From: Thermocrinis sp.
Lineage (GTDB): Bacteria; Aquificota; Aquificia; Aquificales; Aquificaceae
Direction of reading: 5' to 3'
DNA length: 40,162 nt
Assembly: GCA_020833645.1 (NCBI GenBank)
Contig: JAJHRQ010000011.1
Span: forward strand, 1 to 40,162
The notes below the pieces were generated by a model that worked only from the letters and a program-made list of their open reading frames with translations, did no database searches and was not told the DNA's origin. Both the position numbers and the translations under genes were made by a program. Shown here in pieces: positions 14,951 through 26,918 of this stretch. Every line of letters starts with the position of its first letter. Position 1 is the first letter of the stretch.

Positions 14951-15678
14951 TCAGCGTGCGTATGCGAGCAGAACTAAAGGGTATTCATGTATCCGGAGCG
15001 GAGAGGATAGTGGATGAAGGGCAGGTGGAGAGGGTGGTAAAGGAACTACTAAAAAGACCAAAAGATTATAACAAGATGGTTATAACCTTGGAAAAGCTGG
15101 AGGAAATATACATAATTCCCAAGGCTCTGACCATATACAGCTACGACTTTGAAAGCGTCCAGTCTGCCCGGAACTTTGCGGTGAAGAAGTTGGAGGAGGC
15201 GGGTATAAGCAGAGATTTAGCTAAAAGGGCGATAGAACTTTTGGAAAAGGGTCCAAACCCAAAGGGTGGGAACATGAGGGGTGCGGTCCTTATGGATGTC
15301 AGAACTGGGGAAAGACTTGAGCCAGACCAAGAGAGAGGAATACGCACCGTTAGGGTTGATTGGAAAGACAGAAAATCAATAAAGCTTGCCCTTTTGAAGA
15401 GGGGAATAAAAAGACAGTATTTACATAGACTCCTGGACGCCTTAGCCCTTGCCACAAAGAATGTGTACTGTGGAGTTCTTGCAGAGCTCTGCTGGAGCGA
15501 CGACCCCGATTACACCACAGGATATGTGGCAAGCAAAAACATAGGCTATGTGAGGATTAAACCTCTAAAAGAACTCAATAACCCACTGGGTGGGAGGGTG
15601 TATTTTGTGGAGAGGGATAGGGTGGAGGAAATAATAAACTGTCTTGAGAAAAAGGCGGTGTTGGTGGAGGCGTTGTAG
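14947..15678 (+). CDS. bioW: 6-carboxyhexanoate-CoA ligase (pimeloyl-CoA synthetase)
   Basis: 243 residues from ATG 14947, chosen because it overlaps the lapA stop (ATGA) and gives MISVRMRA, the family's N-terminus; a TTG 21 bases earlier would add unlikely residues. HVSGAERIV, GPNPKGGNMRGAVLMD and ERGIRTVRVDW are BioW-like. It activates pimelate with ATP and CoA, feeding biotin synthesis. No other bio gene is in the window. Confidence 0.88.
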   Translation: MISVRMRAELKGIHVSGAERIVDEGQVERVVKELLKRPKDYNKMVITLEKLEEIYIIPKALTIYSYDFESVQSARNFAVKKLEEAGISRDLAKRAIELLEKGPNPKGGNMRGAVLMDVRTGERLEPDQERGIRTVRVDWKDRKSIKLALLKRGIKRQYLHRLLDALALATKNVYCGVLAELCWSDDPDYTTGYVASKNIGYVRIKPLKELNNPLGGRVYFVERDRVEEIINCLEKKAVLVEAL

Positions 15679-15692
15679 CATAAAGATAACCG

Positions 15693-15720
15693 TTGACGAA
15701 AATTTTTGAGATTGTATATT
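15693..15720 (+). promoter_or_regulatory. Sigma70-type promoter for feoAB
   Basis: TTGACG at 15693-15698 and TATATT at 15715-15720, 16-base spacing (or TATTAA two bases on, 18-base spacing). The A/T-rich stretch around 15714-15731 could hold an operator, but I see no convincing Fur box. Confidence 0.6.
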
Positions 15721-15748
15721 AATATTAATACCCTTTGGAGGTGAAATC

Positions 15749-15958
15749 GTGCTGGAAAAGGTAGAGGTGGGCAAGAAGGTTAAGGTTTTGGACATTGAAG
15801 GAAAGGAGGATAGCATAAAAAAGCTTCAGGCTATGGGTATAAGGAAGGGTAAAGTATTGGAAGTGGTGCAGAAGCTTGGTAGGAGCATAGTGGTCAAAGT
15901 AGACCACTCTAAGATAGCCATCAGCAAGAGCTTGGCACAGAAGATAAAGGTTCAATGA
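15749..15958 (+). CDS. feoA: Ferrous iron transport protein FeoA
   Basis: 69 residues, SH3-like. It starts with GTG 15749, preceded by GGAGGTG. KLQAMGIRKGKVLEVVQKLG and KVDHSKIAISKSLAQKI are the FeoA core (usual L-x-x-L-G-[IL]-x-x-G and A-x-x-I-x-V). FeoA binds and modulates FeoB. Its stop overlaps the feoB start (ATGA). Length is near the family minimum of about 70-75. Confidence 0.9.
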   Translation: MLEKVEVGKKVKVLDIEGKEDSIKKLQAMGIRKGKVLEVVQKLGRSIVVKVDHSKIAISKSLAQKIKVQ

Positions 15959-17949
15959 GGATCAACGTAGCCCTTGTGGGAAATCCTAATGTAGGTAAAA
16001 CGAGCCTTCTCAATCACATTGCTGGAACCACCCTACGTGTCGGCAACTGGGCGGGCACCACCGTAGAAAAGAAGGAAGGCAAAGCCTTTTACAAGGGTTA
16101 CGAAATTTACTTGGTGGATTTGCCCGGCATTTACAGCCTTGAGCCCTTTTCCGAGGCGGAGCAGATGGCAAGGGACTACCTTTTGAGCCAAAAGCCCGAT
16201 GTGGTGGTAAATGTGTTGGAAACTCCCAACATGGAAAGGGACCTCCTCCTAACCGCAGAACTGTTGGAGATGGAATTGCCTACCGTCATTGCTTTGAACA
16301 TGTTGGACGAAGCCCGAAGGCTCGGCATAGAGGTGGATAAAGAAAAACTTTCTGAACTTTTGGGAATAAAGGTAGTCCAAACTAACGGCAGGACTGGAGA
16401 GGGAAAAAGAGAGCTTTTGGAGGCTATAGTCCAAACTTACGAGCAAAAGATAAAGCCCTTTCCCTTGAAATACTCCCAAACTTTAGAAGAGTACCTTTCC
16501 AAGGTAGAGGGGAATACCAAGTTTGAAAAGATCAGAAAAGCCCAAGAGGTTTACGGAGAGGATTTTGACAGACTCTTGAAAGATGAGAGATTTGCCTTTG
16601 CCCATGGCTTGTTCTACAAGGTGGTAAAAAAGGTCAATCAGGGTGCCTTTGACCTGACGGACAGTTTAGATAAACTCCTTTTGCATCCAGTTTTTGGTCT
16701 GTTTTTCTTTTTGTTTTTGATGTTTCTTATGTTCAAAATAGCTTTTGACTTTTCTGCCCCTTGGATGGAGTGGCTGGACGGTTTTATGAATAACTTTATC
16801 TCTCCTTTGATAGTTTATCTTTTGGGTGAGTCTTTGCTTTCAAGGTTTTTATCTGAGGCGGTTGTAGGTGGTGTGGGCTTTGTGCTTACCTTTTTACCCC
16901 TGATTGCAAGCATTCTTTTTATCCTTTCTTTGCTTGAGTTTTCTGGATATCTGCCAAGGGTTGCCTTTTTGATGGATGGTTTGATGCATAGGTTTGGACT
17001 GCATGGCACCGGTTTTATTCCCCTCCTTTTGGGCTTTGGTTGTAATGTGCCAGCCATAATGGCGTCAAGGATTATGGAGACAAAAAGGGACAAACTCTTG
17101 GTTCTTGCAATGGTCCCTTTTATGAGCTGTCCCGCAAGGCTTGTGGTTTTCTCCTTCTTTGCGGTTCTCTTTTTTCCAAATCCCGCCCTTGTGATTTTTC
17201 TGCTCTATCTTTTTGGTGTTCTTGTTGCCTTTTTAACCTCGTTTCTTCTTCAAAAGCTGGTTTATAGAGGCTCTTTGCACCATATGATCTTGGAGCTACC
17301 ACCCTACCGTTTGCCCGCCCTAAAGCTGGTGCTTAGGATCACCTGGGCACATGTGAAACATTTCATATACAGGGCTGGAACCCTAATATTTGCGGTTTCT
17401 GTGATCCTTTGGGCTATGCTAAACTTGCCCCCGGGCATTTCCAATCCGAAGGATAGCGTTGCGGGTCATGTGGGCAGGGCGTTGGTGCCCATATTCAAAC
17501 CGATGGGGCTTGAAGATTGGCGGATTACTACATCCCTTATCCCCGCCTTCCTTGCCAGAGAGATAGTCCTTAGCTCTATGGCAGTGATCTACTCGGTGGA
17601 GGAAGGCAAGAAAGAGGAGTTTGAGCCCAGAAAGGCACTGCAGGAGCAAGGAGTAGCCTTTGTCAATGCCCTTAAAGAATCTTTTCTTAACCTTTTAAAC
17701 CCAATGCCAAAGGCCCTTGAGGTGAAGGAGGAACATTCTCAACTAAAGTCTGCCGTTAAAAACTCCATGAACCCAGCCCAGGCTCTTGCCTTTATGGTCT
17801 TTATACTCTTATACACCTCCTGCTTAGGTACGGTGGCAGTTTTGCAAGAGGAGGGAGGGACAAAGTTTGCCCTATTGTTCTTAGCATACAGCTTTGCGGT
17901 GGCATGGGTCTCAGGGGTTATTGCTTATAAACTGCTGAGCATTTTATAG
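15955..17949 (+). CDS. feoB: Ferrous iron transporter FeoB
   Basis: 664 residues. The N-terminal GTPase has G1 GNPNVGKTS (9-17), G3 DLPG (56-59) and G4 NMLD (115-118). The membrane part carries two Gate domains with GCNVPAIMASR (from 362) and SCPARLVV (from 391), whose Cys residues are implicated in Fe2+ passage. No C-terminal cytosolic Cys-rich domain is present. It imports Fe2+ across the inner membrane, with FeoA as partner. Confidence 0.96.
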   Translation: MRINVALVGNPNVGKTSLLNHIAGTTLRVGNWAGTTVEKKEGKAFYKGYEIYLVDLPGIYSLEPFSEAEQMARDYLLSQKPDVVVNVLETPNMERDLLLTAELLEMELPTVIALNMLDEARRLGIEVDKEKLSELLGIKVVQTNGRTGEGKRELLEAIVQTYEQKIKPFPLKYSQTLEEYLSKVEGNTKFEKIRKAQEVYGEDFDRLLKDERFAFAHGLFYKVVKKVNQGAFDLTDSLDKLLLHPVFGLFFFLFLMFLMFKIAFDFSAPWMEWLDGFMNNFISPLIVYLLGESLLSRFLSEAVVGGVGFVLTFLPLIASILFILSLLEFSGYLPRVAFLMDGLMHRFGLHGTGFIPLLLGFGCNVPAIMASRIMETKRDKLLVLAMVPFMSCPARLVVFSFFAVLFFPNPALVIFLLYLFGVLVAFLTSFLLQKLVYRGSLHHMILELPPYRLPALKLVLRITWAHVKHFIYRAGTLIFAVSVILWAMLNLPPGISNPKDSVAGHVGRALVPIFKPMGLEDWRITTSLIPAFLAREIVLSSMAVIYSVEEGKKEEFEPRKALQEQGVAFVNALKESFLNLLNPMPKALEVKEEHSQLKSAVKNSMNPAQALAFMVFILLYTSCLGTVAVLQEEGGTKFALLFLAYSFAVAWVSGVIAYKLLSIL

Positions 17950-17978
17950 CTTAAAATTCGGGTATGGGTGAAAACCAT

Positions 17979-18007
17979 TTGACGGGTTTCCCTTTTTGCG
18001 TTATACT
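17979..18007 (+). promoter_or_regulatory. Strong sigma70-type promoter
   Basis: TTGACG (17979-17984), a 17-base spacer, then TATACT (18002-18007), 32 bases before the ATG of the DUF996 gene. This is one of the best consensus promoters in the window. Confidence 0.75.
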
Positions 18008-18039
18008 ATCTAAAGAAATCAAAAAAAGGGGGGTGAGTC

Positions 18040-18618
18040 ATGATGGAACAAGGCAACTTGCCCACTCAGAGGGTGAATATATCCACCCAGAAAATGCTCG
18101 GTGGCATTGGTTCTATTTTGATGCTGTTAGGTTGGATACCAGGAATAGGGATTCTTTTAAGCATCTTGGGGGTTGTTCTATGGATTATTAGCATGTACCA
18201 GCTGAGCAATATATTAGGAAGGCCAACTATTTTTCAAAAGGTTTTGATAGGTTTCGTTTTAAACATAGCTGGCATAGTAATAGCTCTTGGCTTTGGGCTA
18301 TTGGCAGGAATATCATCATTTGCTACCATGAGAGACGAAACAGGTGCTATTTTAGGATTAGGTTTTGGGGTTATTGTTACTATTATAGTTGCATACGCCA
18401 TTAGTTTAGTTGCTTTCTACTTTTATAAAGAAGCATACGAAATCCTTGCCCAAGCAACAGCTCATAATCTTTTTAAGATTGCTGGGATTTTGATGTTTAT
18501 AGGTGCAATTACAGTAATCCTATTTGGGTTAGGTGCTTTGCTGATAATCGCGGGTTATATAGTGCTTCCGGTAGCATTCTTCACAGCACCAAACGAGGTG
18601 GAGGTTAAGGGCACATAG
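18040..18618 (+). CDS. DUF996 family membrane protein
   Basis: 192 residues with five to six hydrophobic segments. The N-terminal KMLGGIGSILMLLGWIPGIGILLSILG followed by the I-x-x-L-S-N-I-L-G-R-P-x-I-F segment is the DUF996 pattern. The function of the family is unknown. GGGGGGTGAG precedes two adjacent ATG codons (18040, 18043); either may be used. A single-gene unit with its own strong promoter and Ile/Gly-rich composition. Confidence 0.7.
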   Translation: MMEQGNLPTQRVNISTQKMLGGIGSILMLLGWIPGIGILLSILGVVLWIISMYQLSNILGRPTIFQKVLIGFVLNIAGIVIALGFGLLAGISSFATMRDETGAILGLGFGVIVTIIVAYAISLVAFYFYKEAYEILAQATAHNLFKIAGILMFIGAITVILFGLGALLIIAGYIVLPVAFFTAPNEVEVKGT

Positions 18619-18648
18619 GATAGAGAAGTAGGTATTGCTGTGGATAAG

Positions 18649-21452
<2,804 letters not shown>

Positions 21453-21456
<4 letters not shown>

Positions 21457-21998
21457 ACGTAGAACTAAAAAGAAAGCTGTTTCATATATTTTCCATACTT
21501 CTATGGCTTTTGCCGCTTTTTTTACTTCCAAAGCCTTTACTTTTACTGTTATGTCTTTTGGTGATCCTTTTAAATCTTTCACTAGTTTTTAAGTTAGGCA
21601 AAGACCGGCTAAAGCCCATATACGATCTAGTTTATTACTTTGAGAGGGAGAACAACCGCGAAAAGCCATCCATTCAAGCCCTCTGGCTAAACTTGGGTGT
21701 ATTTTTAAGCTTTCTTTTCTTCCCAAAAGAGTGCAGTGCGGTGGGCGTGGTAATTACTGCAGTAGGAGACGGCTTTGCAGGCATAGTGGGCTATCACTTT
21801 GGAAAGACAAAGATAGGAAACAAAAGCTTGGAGGGTGCTTTGGCTTTCTTTGTTAGCACCAGCTTTGTTCTTTTTCCCTTCCTTGGTCCAAAGGCTTTCT
21901 TGGTAGCCCTTGCGGGTGCATTGGTGGAATTTTTTTCCAAAAGGATTGACGATAACTTTTTGCTTCCCTTGGTGGGTAGCTTGGTTGCCTGTTTTTAG
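21453..21998 (+). CDS. CTP-dependent diacylglycerol/polyprenol kinase-like membrane protein
   Basis: 181 residues from ATG 21453, which overlaps the guaA stop (ATGA). Five to six membrane segments. [38 protein letters not shown] and [18 protein letters not shown] match the SEC59/DGK1/VTE5 family (R-K-x-x-H, G-D-x-x-A, K-S-x-E-G, D-D-N-x-x-x-P), which phosphorylates lipids such as dolichol, phytol or diacylglycerol. The substrate here is unknown. Confidence 0.75.
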
Positions 21999-22084
21999 CA
22001 GTTGAAGAACATGGCGTGGGAGCCTTCTAGGGGTAGGTTGTTAATATAATGGCAATTATGTTAACATTTCTACCATCCCATCCC

Positions 22085-22114
22085 TTGACATTTCTGACGA
22101 CAATTTGCTATCAT
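22085..22114 (+). promoter_or_regulatory. Sigma70-type promoter upstream of the HTH/coiled-coil gene
   Basis: TTGACA (22085-22090), 18-base spacer, TATCAT (22109-22114), 36 bases before ATG 22151; AAAAGGAGG precedes that ATG. Confidence 0.65.
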
Positions 22115-22150
22115 TTATATCAAGTATCAAACCTTTAAAAGGAGGGTATC

Positions 22151-22747
22151 ATGGATACTGTCAAAATAAAGGCAAGTGAATATGCAAATTTGATAGGAGT
22201 ATCTCTGAACACCGTCAAGAACCGTATAAAGGCAGGGGTGCTTCCCGGCGAAAAGGGGGAGGACGGCATATGGTATGTCCTTTTAAACAGGGAAGAGTAT
22301 GAGTTTTTGACATAGAAGGAGGAAGAAAGAGCCAAGCAAGAGGCCAATCTTTCTTCCAACTTGGAAAAGCTAAAGGCGGGCTTTGAAGGGAGCCTGATAG
22401 CCACCTACTTGGAGATGCTTATGCAAAAGGACAGACAAAGGGAAGAGCTTTTTCATGAGCTTTCCAGCCTATACACCCTTCTGGCGGTAAAGGAGAAGGA
22501 AATAGAACTTCTAAAGAGGGCTTTGGAGGATCGCGAGAGGGAAAAGGCTTTGGTGGAAGAGCTAAGGAAGGAGCTCAAGGAGAAAGAGAAAGAGGTCCAC
22601 AAATTGGAAGGAAAGCTCAAAGAAAAGGAGCTTGAACTGGCGCAAAAGGATATAGAAATCCAAAAACTACTTCTGGAAAAAGAAAGGGAGATGCTCTCCT
22701 TGAGGCTTGAGCTTGAACAGTGTAAAAAACAAAGGGAGACAGAGTGA
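22151..22747 (+). pseudogene. HTH-coiled-coil protein interrupted by in-frame TAG
   Basis: Residues 1-54 (KASEYANLIGVSLNTVKNRI, then IKAGVLPGEKGEDG) are a MerR/excisionase-like helix-turn-helix similar in layout to the DUF3972-type proteins. TAG at 22313-22315 breaks the frame right after EYEFLT. The same frame continues without another stop to 22747 as a long Glu/Lys/Leu coiled coil (about 100 residues of heptad-like sequence). Without the TAG the protein would be 198 residues. Good promoter and ribosome-binding site suggest a recent loss, a short functional HTH peptide, or readthrough. Confidence 0.6.
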
Positions 22748-22813
22748 GTATTATCCGGCTATACTGAACATCCACTAAGGCTCCTTCTGAGCCATTCGTT
22801 AAAATAAAAAATC

Positions 22814-24229
22814 ATGGAATTTGAACCGGTTATAGGGCTTGAGATCCACGTACAATTGGACACCAAAACCAAAATGTTTTGCTCGTGCCCTGTGGAGTTT
22901 GGGGCAGAGCCCAACAGCCTTGTGTGTCCTGTATGCCTTGGTCTGCCAGGTAGTCTTCCCGTGGTCAATAAAAGGGCTGTTGAGTACGCCATAAGGGCAG
23001 CTTTAGCCCTCAATTGCAAGGTGCATACCTTTTCTATCTTTGCCCGAAAGAACTATTTCTATCCGGACCTGCCAAAGGGATATCAAATATCCCAGTATGA
23101 ACAGCCCTTGGCTACAGACGGGTGGGTGGAGGTCAACGGTAGGAAAATTCGCATAAGGAGACTGCACTTAGAGGAGGATGCGGGCAAAAGCATTCACGAA
23201 GGCAACAAAACTTACATAGACCTAAACAGGGCTGGCACACCACTTATAGAGATCGTTACTGAGCCAGACATAGATTCTCCGGAGCTTGCAAGGGAATTTT
23301 TGGAAACCCTCCGGAACATACTCCGGTATGCGGGCGTCTCTAAGGCAGATATGGAAAAGGGACAGCTAAGGTGCGACATAAACCTTTCTCTAAGACCTAA
23401 GGGCACAGATCAGCTTGGCACGAAGGTAGAAATAAAGAACGTCAATTCCTTTAGGTTTGTTCAGAAGGCAATAGAGAGCGAGATAGAAAGGCAAGTAAAA
23501 ATTCTCTCCACTGGTGGAAAAATAGTGCAGGAAACCCGCACCTTTGACCCATCCACCGGGCTCACCCATCCCATGAGAACCAAAGAAGAGGCGGAGGACT
23601 ACAGATACTTTCCAGACCCAGACCTTCTACCCTTGGTAATAAAGGAGGAGTGGATAGAAGAGATCAGGACAACCATGCCCGAACTTCCCAAACAAAGGTA
23701 TGAAAGGTTTATAAGGGACTACGCCCTTTCTTCTTACGACGCAAAGGTTCTAACGGACTTAAAAGAGCTTGGAGACTTCTTTGAGAAAGCCCTCAGCTTT
23801 TACCCTGAAGACCCAAAGCTAACATCCAACTGGCTTTTGAACGACTTTTTGGGACAACTAAGAGACCGTGGTCTGAGCCTTGAGGACTCGCCCGTAGACC
23901 CAGAAAAGTTTTCCAGGTTAATAAAACTCATAAAGGAAGGCGTGCTCTCTTCCAAGCTTGCCAAAGAGGTGCTCTCTCAAATGTTTGAAACTGGAGAGGA
24001 CCCGGATACGATCGTGGAAAAGAAGGGTCTCAAGCAGATAACCGATGAAGGTGCTCTTAGGGCAGTGGTACAAGAGGTCTTAAACGCCCATCCAAAGGAG
24101 TACGAAAGGCTCAAAGCAGGAGAGACAAAGCTTATAGGCTTTTTTGTAGGACAGGTTATGAAGGCTACAAAAGGAAAGGCGAACCCTCAATTGGTAAATA
24201 AAATCCTCAACGAGGTGTTGTCTCAATGA
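22814..24229 (+). CDS. gatB: Asp/Glu-tRNA amidotransferase subunit B
   Basis: 471 residues, standard length. [20 protein letters not shown] begins the family. The zinc ligands lie in the C-x-C...CPVCLG region, and [24 protein letters not shown] and [17 protein letters not shown] are diagnostic. The C-terminal YqeY-like tail ([13 protein letters not shown]) binds tRNA. It forms Gln-tRNA and/or Asn-tRNA together with GatA and GatC, which are elsewhere. rpiB overlaps its stop by 4 bases. Confidence 0.97.
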   Translation: MEFEPVIGLEIHVQLDTKTKMFCSCPVEFGAEPNSLVCPVCLGLPGSLPVVNKRAVEYAIRAALALNCKVHTFSIFARKNYFYPDLPKGYQISQYEQPLATDGWVEVNGRKIRIRRLHLEEDAGKSIHEGNKTYIDLNRAGTPLIEIVTEPDIDSPELAREFLETLRNILRYAGVSKADMEKGQLRCDINLSLRPKGTDQLGTKVEIKNVNSFRFVQKAIESEIERQVKILSTGGKIVQETRTFDPSTGLTHPMRTKEEAEDYRYFPDPDLLPLVIKEEWIEEIRTTMPELPKQRYERFIRDYALSSYDAKVLTDLKELGDFFEKALSFYPEDPKLTSNWLLNDFLGQLRDRGLSLEDSPVDPEKFSRLIKLIKEGVLSSKLAKEVLSQMFETGEDPDTIVEKKGLKQITDEGALRAVVQEVLNAHPKEYERLKAGETKLIGFFVGQVMKATKGKANPQLVNKILNEVLSQ

Positions 24230-24672
24230 AAATAGCCATAGGTTCAGACCACGCGGGCTTCAAACTAAAGGAAAAAATAAAAGAATTTTTGCTATCCAAG
24301 GGCTATGAGGTTTTAGACTTTGGAACTAATTCCACTGAATCCACCCATTATCCCATCTTTGCCAAAGAGGTGGCAAGGGCAATTCAAAGAAGGGAGGCGG
24401 ATTTTGGCATTCTCATCTGCGGAAGTGGTATAGGGATGTGCATAGTTGCCAACAAGTTTAAGGGCATTCGGGCAGCGTTGTGTCTGAATGAATACATGGC
24501 ACGCATGAGCAGAAGGCACAACAACGCCAACGTACTCTGCCTTGGAGACCGAGTTCTGGGGGAAGAGTTAGCCCTTTCCATAGTGTCCGCTTGGCTCAGT
24601 GAGGAGTTTGAGGGCGGAAGGCATCAAAAGAGACTGGAACTCATACAAGAGATAGAAGAAGGTATATGTTAA
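24226..24672 (+). CDS. rpiB: Ribose-5-phosphate isomerase B
   Basis: 148 residues. IGSDHAGF at the N-terminus, the active-site Cys65 in [10 protein letters not shown], and [12 protein letters not shown] match RpiB. It interconverts ribose-5-phosphate and ribulose-5-phosphate in the pentose phosphate pathway. The GatB-RpiB pair is followed at 22 bases by the ATP synthase stalk genes, so one transcript probably covers all. Confidence 0.94.
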   Translation: MKIAIGSDHAGFKLKEKIKEFLLSKGYEVLDFGTNSTESTHYPIFAKEVARAIQRREADFGILICGSGIGMCIVANKFKGIRAALCLNEYMARMSRRHNNANVLCLGDRVLGEELALSIVSAWLSEEFEGGRHQKRLELIQEIEEGIC

Positions 24673-24694
24673 AATACCTTTTCAGGAGGCTAAG

Positions 24695-25135
24695 ATGGAA
24701 ATACAGCAAGCCCTTTATCCGAACGTAACAGTGTTTATCCAAGCCTTCCTTTTTCTGATCTTCCTGTTCATAATAAGGCAGATCCTCGTAAAGCCCTACA
24801 GTGCGGTAATAGAGGAGAGGGAGAGCATTACCGCAAAGAACTATGAAGAGGCAAAGAAACTCCGAGAGGAAGCCAGTAAGTTCTTAGAGCTGGCAAAAGA
24901 AGAGTTGGAAAAGGCAAGCTTGACCTCCAAGGAGATATTAAACTCCGCCCAGAGAGAAGTGGAAAAGATCAAGGCGGAAAGGCTCGCACAGGTGGAAAAG
25001 GAAGCTCAGGAGGAGATAGAAAGGGCAGTGGAGGAAATAAGGAAAAAACTTGAAGAAGAAAAACAAAAACTTCAAGAAAGGGTAAAGGATATAGCGGAAG
25101 AAATCGTGAGAAAAATAGAAGAGGAGGCAGCGTAA
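24695..25135 (+). CDS. atpF: ATP synthase F0 subunit b' (first b-type subunit)
   Basis: 146 residues: one N-terminal membrane helix (about 12-32, FIQAFLFLIFLFIIRQILVK), then YSAVIEERESITAK and a long Glu/Lys/Ala coiled coil to the end. This is the b/b' peripheral stalk design. The proline-containing LVKPYSAVIEER junction is typical of b'. It is followed without a gap by a second b gene, so the stalk is likely a b/b' heterodimer. AGGAGG precedes the ATG. Confidence 0.85.
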   Translation: MEIQQALYPNVTVFIQAFLFLIFLFIIRQILVKPYSAVIEERESITAKNYEEAKKLREEASKFLELAKEELEKASLTSKEILNSAQREVEKIKAERLAQVEKEAQEEIERAVEEIRKKLEEEKQKLQERVKDIAEEIVRKIEEEAA

Positions 25136-25629
25136 TGGCAGAAGGGCACCACACCATAGAGTTAGTTTGGAAAGGGCTCAACATACTGCTCTTTTTGGCG
25201 ATAGTCTATTTCTTTGGTAAAAAGCACATAAGCCAAGCCTTTGAAGGCTTTTTCTCCAAACTAACGGAAGGTCTGGAAAGCTCCGAGAAGGAGCTGAAGG
25301 AGGCAAAGGAGACCTTAGAAAGGGCAAAGGCAGAGTATGAAGATGCCAAAAGACGCCACACTGAGCAGATAGAACTTGCCAAGCTGACCGCCCAGCAGAT
25401 GAAGGAAGAGGAGCTCAAAAAAGTGGAAGAGATAGCCAGCAGGATAAAGGAAAAGGCAAAAGAAACCATTGAGTTGGAGACCAAGAAAGCAAAAGAAGAA
25501 CTCCTGCGGTTTGGAATGAAGCAGGCAAAGGAGCTCGCCCTCCAAAGGCTATTCCAAGACTTTGAGAACCCAGACGTCCAGAAAAAATACGCAGAGAAAA
25601 TGCTCAGGAAACTGGAGGTACAAAAATGA
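25135..25629 (+). CDS. atpF: ATP synthase F0 subunit b
   Basis: 164 residues: N-terminal membrane helix (about 9-25, LVWKGLNILLFLAIVYFFGKK), then a coiled coil through about residue 140 and a short C-terminal segment for delta binding. The Trp-Lys-Gly-Leu-Asn start is characteristic of bacterial b subunits. It shares one base with the preceding gene's stop (TAATG) and overlaps atpH by 4. It holds the F1 head against rotation. Confidence 0.88.
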   Translation: MAEGHHTIELVWKGLNILLFLAIVYFFGKKHISQAFEGFFSKLTEGLESSEKELKEAKETLERAKAEYEDAKRRHTEQIELAKLTAQQMKEEELKKVEEIASRIKEKAKETIELETKKAKEELLRFGMKQAKELALQRLFQDFENPDVQKKYAEKMLRKLEVQK

Positions 25630-26150
25630 ACAAGGAGCTTTCAAAAAAGCTGGCTAAATCCCTGCTGAGCAAACTTCCTAAAGAAAGGTCTGTTTTAATT
25701 CAAGTCAGCGAGTTTCTTGGCTTTGTTTATAACCTATACCGAAAAGAAAGACTCTTTAGGAACTTTATACTGAACCCACAAGTTCCCAACGAAAAAAAGG
25801 TGGAGTATTTAGTAAGTCTTTCTTCAAAATTTTCCCTGCCCTCGGAAGTAAGGGAGTTTATAAATTACCTGGTGGAGCTCAACGCAATGCCTATGCTGGG
25901 GGAAGTCAAAAGACTCTACGATCACGAAGTGGAAAAGTTCCTAAGGCTTTCCAAGGCTTTCATACTCGTTGCCAGAAAGCTTGACGAGAATACCTTAGAG
26001 TCCATAAAGTCAAAGGTTCAACAGATCCTCAACAGGGAATTGGAGTTTGAGGTCCAAGAGGATCCATCCCTCATAGGGGGCTTTGTGGTAAAAACGAGCG
26101 GTTTTGTTTTGGATGCTTCAGTAAAGAGGGCTTTAGAAAAATTAACATAG
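25626..26150 (+). CDS. atpH: ATP synthase F1 subunit delta
   Basis: 174 residues. The N-terminal helical bundle (KLAKSLLSKLPKERS...) and the C-terminal beta region EVQEDPSLIGGFVVKTSGFVLDASVKRALEKL (family: D-P-x-L-I-G-G-x-x-x-x-x-G) are typical. It links the b stalk to the F1 head. The delta gene normally precedes atpA-atpG-atpD, but here ndk follows, and atpG lies about 10 kb away on the other strand. Confidence 0.92.
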   Translation: MNKELSKKLAKSLLSKLPKERSVLIQVSEFLGFVYNLYRKERLFRNFILNPQVPNEKKVEYLVSLSSKFSLPSEVREFINYLVELNAMPMLGEVKRLYDHEVEKFLRLSKAFILVARKLDENTLESIKSKVQQILNRELEFEVQEDPSLIGGFVVKTSGFVLDASVKRALEKLT

Positions 26151-26160
26151 GAGGTTCCAG

Positions 26161-26592
26161 ATGGCGGTGGAGAGAACTTTGGTAATTGTTAAACCCGATG
26201 CCTTTGAGAAGGGGGCAACTGGTAAAATAATAGACAGGTTCCTCTCCGAAGGCTTTAGGCTTGTTGCCCTCAAGCTCTTTAGGTTCACCACGGAGCAGGC
26301 AAAGGGCTTTTACATAGTGCACAAAGACAGACCCTTTTACGGGGAGCTTGTGGAGTTTATGACCTCGGGCCCTGTGGTTGCCATGGTTTTGGAGGGAGAG
26401 GATGCCATAAGGAGGGTAAGGGAGATCATAGGTCCCACCGACAGTGAAGAGGCAAGGAGGGTTGCTCCTAACTCCATAAGGGCATTATTTGGCACCGATA
26501 AGGGTAAAAATGCGGTGCACGCCTCAGATTCTGTGGAATCTGCCCAGTATGAGATTCCCTTTATATTCTCAAGGTTGGAGATGGTAGAGTGA
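26161..26592 (+). CDS. ndk: Nucleoside diphosphate kinase
   Basis: 143 residues. ERTLVIVKPDAFEKG at the N-terminus and the active-site histidine His120 in NAVHASDSVESA (family N-x-x-H-G-S-D; Ala replaces Gly here) identify NDK. It transfers gamma-phosphate between nucleotides through phospho-His. GGAGG lies at the atpH-ndk gap; the next gene overlaps its stop. Confidence 0.96.
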   Translation: MAVERTLVIVKPDAFEKGATGKIIDRFLSEGFRLVALKLFRFTTEQAKGFYIVHKDRPFYGELVEFMTSGPVVAMVLEGEDAIRRVREIIGPTDSEEARRVAPNSIRALFGTDKGKNAVHASDSVESAQYEIPFIFSRLEMVE

Positions 26593-26918
26593 TGTATGAC
26601 TGGAAGAAATATAAAGAAAAGCTCTCGGCTTTGAGGGAGTTTATTGAAAGGGAAAGACCCTTTGGTGCAGATGTGGATGTAGAATTGGTGCTCCCGGAGG
26701 ACCCTCAGTTTAAGCTACATAAGGAAGTCCCTTATCTTCTGGTGCGGTTTGAGGTTTCAGAAAACATAACCAAGGAGAGGAAAATAGAGCTCTTTGACTA
26801 CTACTTGGAGAAGAACACGGAGGAGCTTTTAAAGCTTATAACCGATATGTATGATAGAAGAGTTTGCGGCGGAGTCGGAAAGCTCCGAATACGGCGGTGG
26901 GTAACATGCGTAGTATGA
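26592..26918 (+). CDS. Conserved-looking protein of unknown function between ndk and yicC
   Basis: 108 residues from ATG 26592, which overlaps the ndk stop (TGATG). Soluble and highly charged, with alternating strand/helix character (VDVELVLPEDPQF, YLLVRFEVSENIT) and a basic C-terminus with two Cys. The last 13 bases overlap yicC. I do not recognise the family. Tight translational coupling on both sides argues that it is a real gene. Confidence 0.6.
   Translation: MYDWKKYKEKLSALREFIERERPFGADVDVELVLPEDPQFKLHKEVPYLLVRFEVSENITKERKIELFDYYLEKNTEELLKLITDMYDRRVCGGVGKLRIRRWVTCVV

Noticed and set aside
15714-15735. Possible Fur box upstream of feoA
   Set aside because: The A/T-rich sequence does not match the GATAATGATAATCATTATC-type consensus well enough; only the promoter hexamers are supported.
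16815-17093. Minus-strand open frame inside feoB
   Set aside because: It lies opposite conserved Gate motifs and has no start signals; it is a shadow of the transporter gene.
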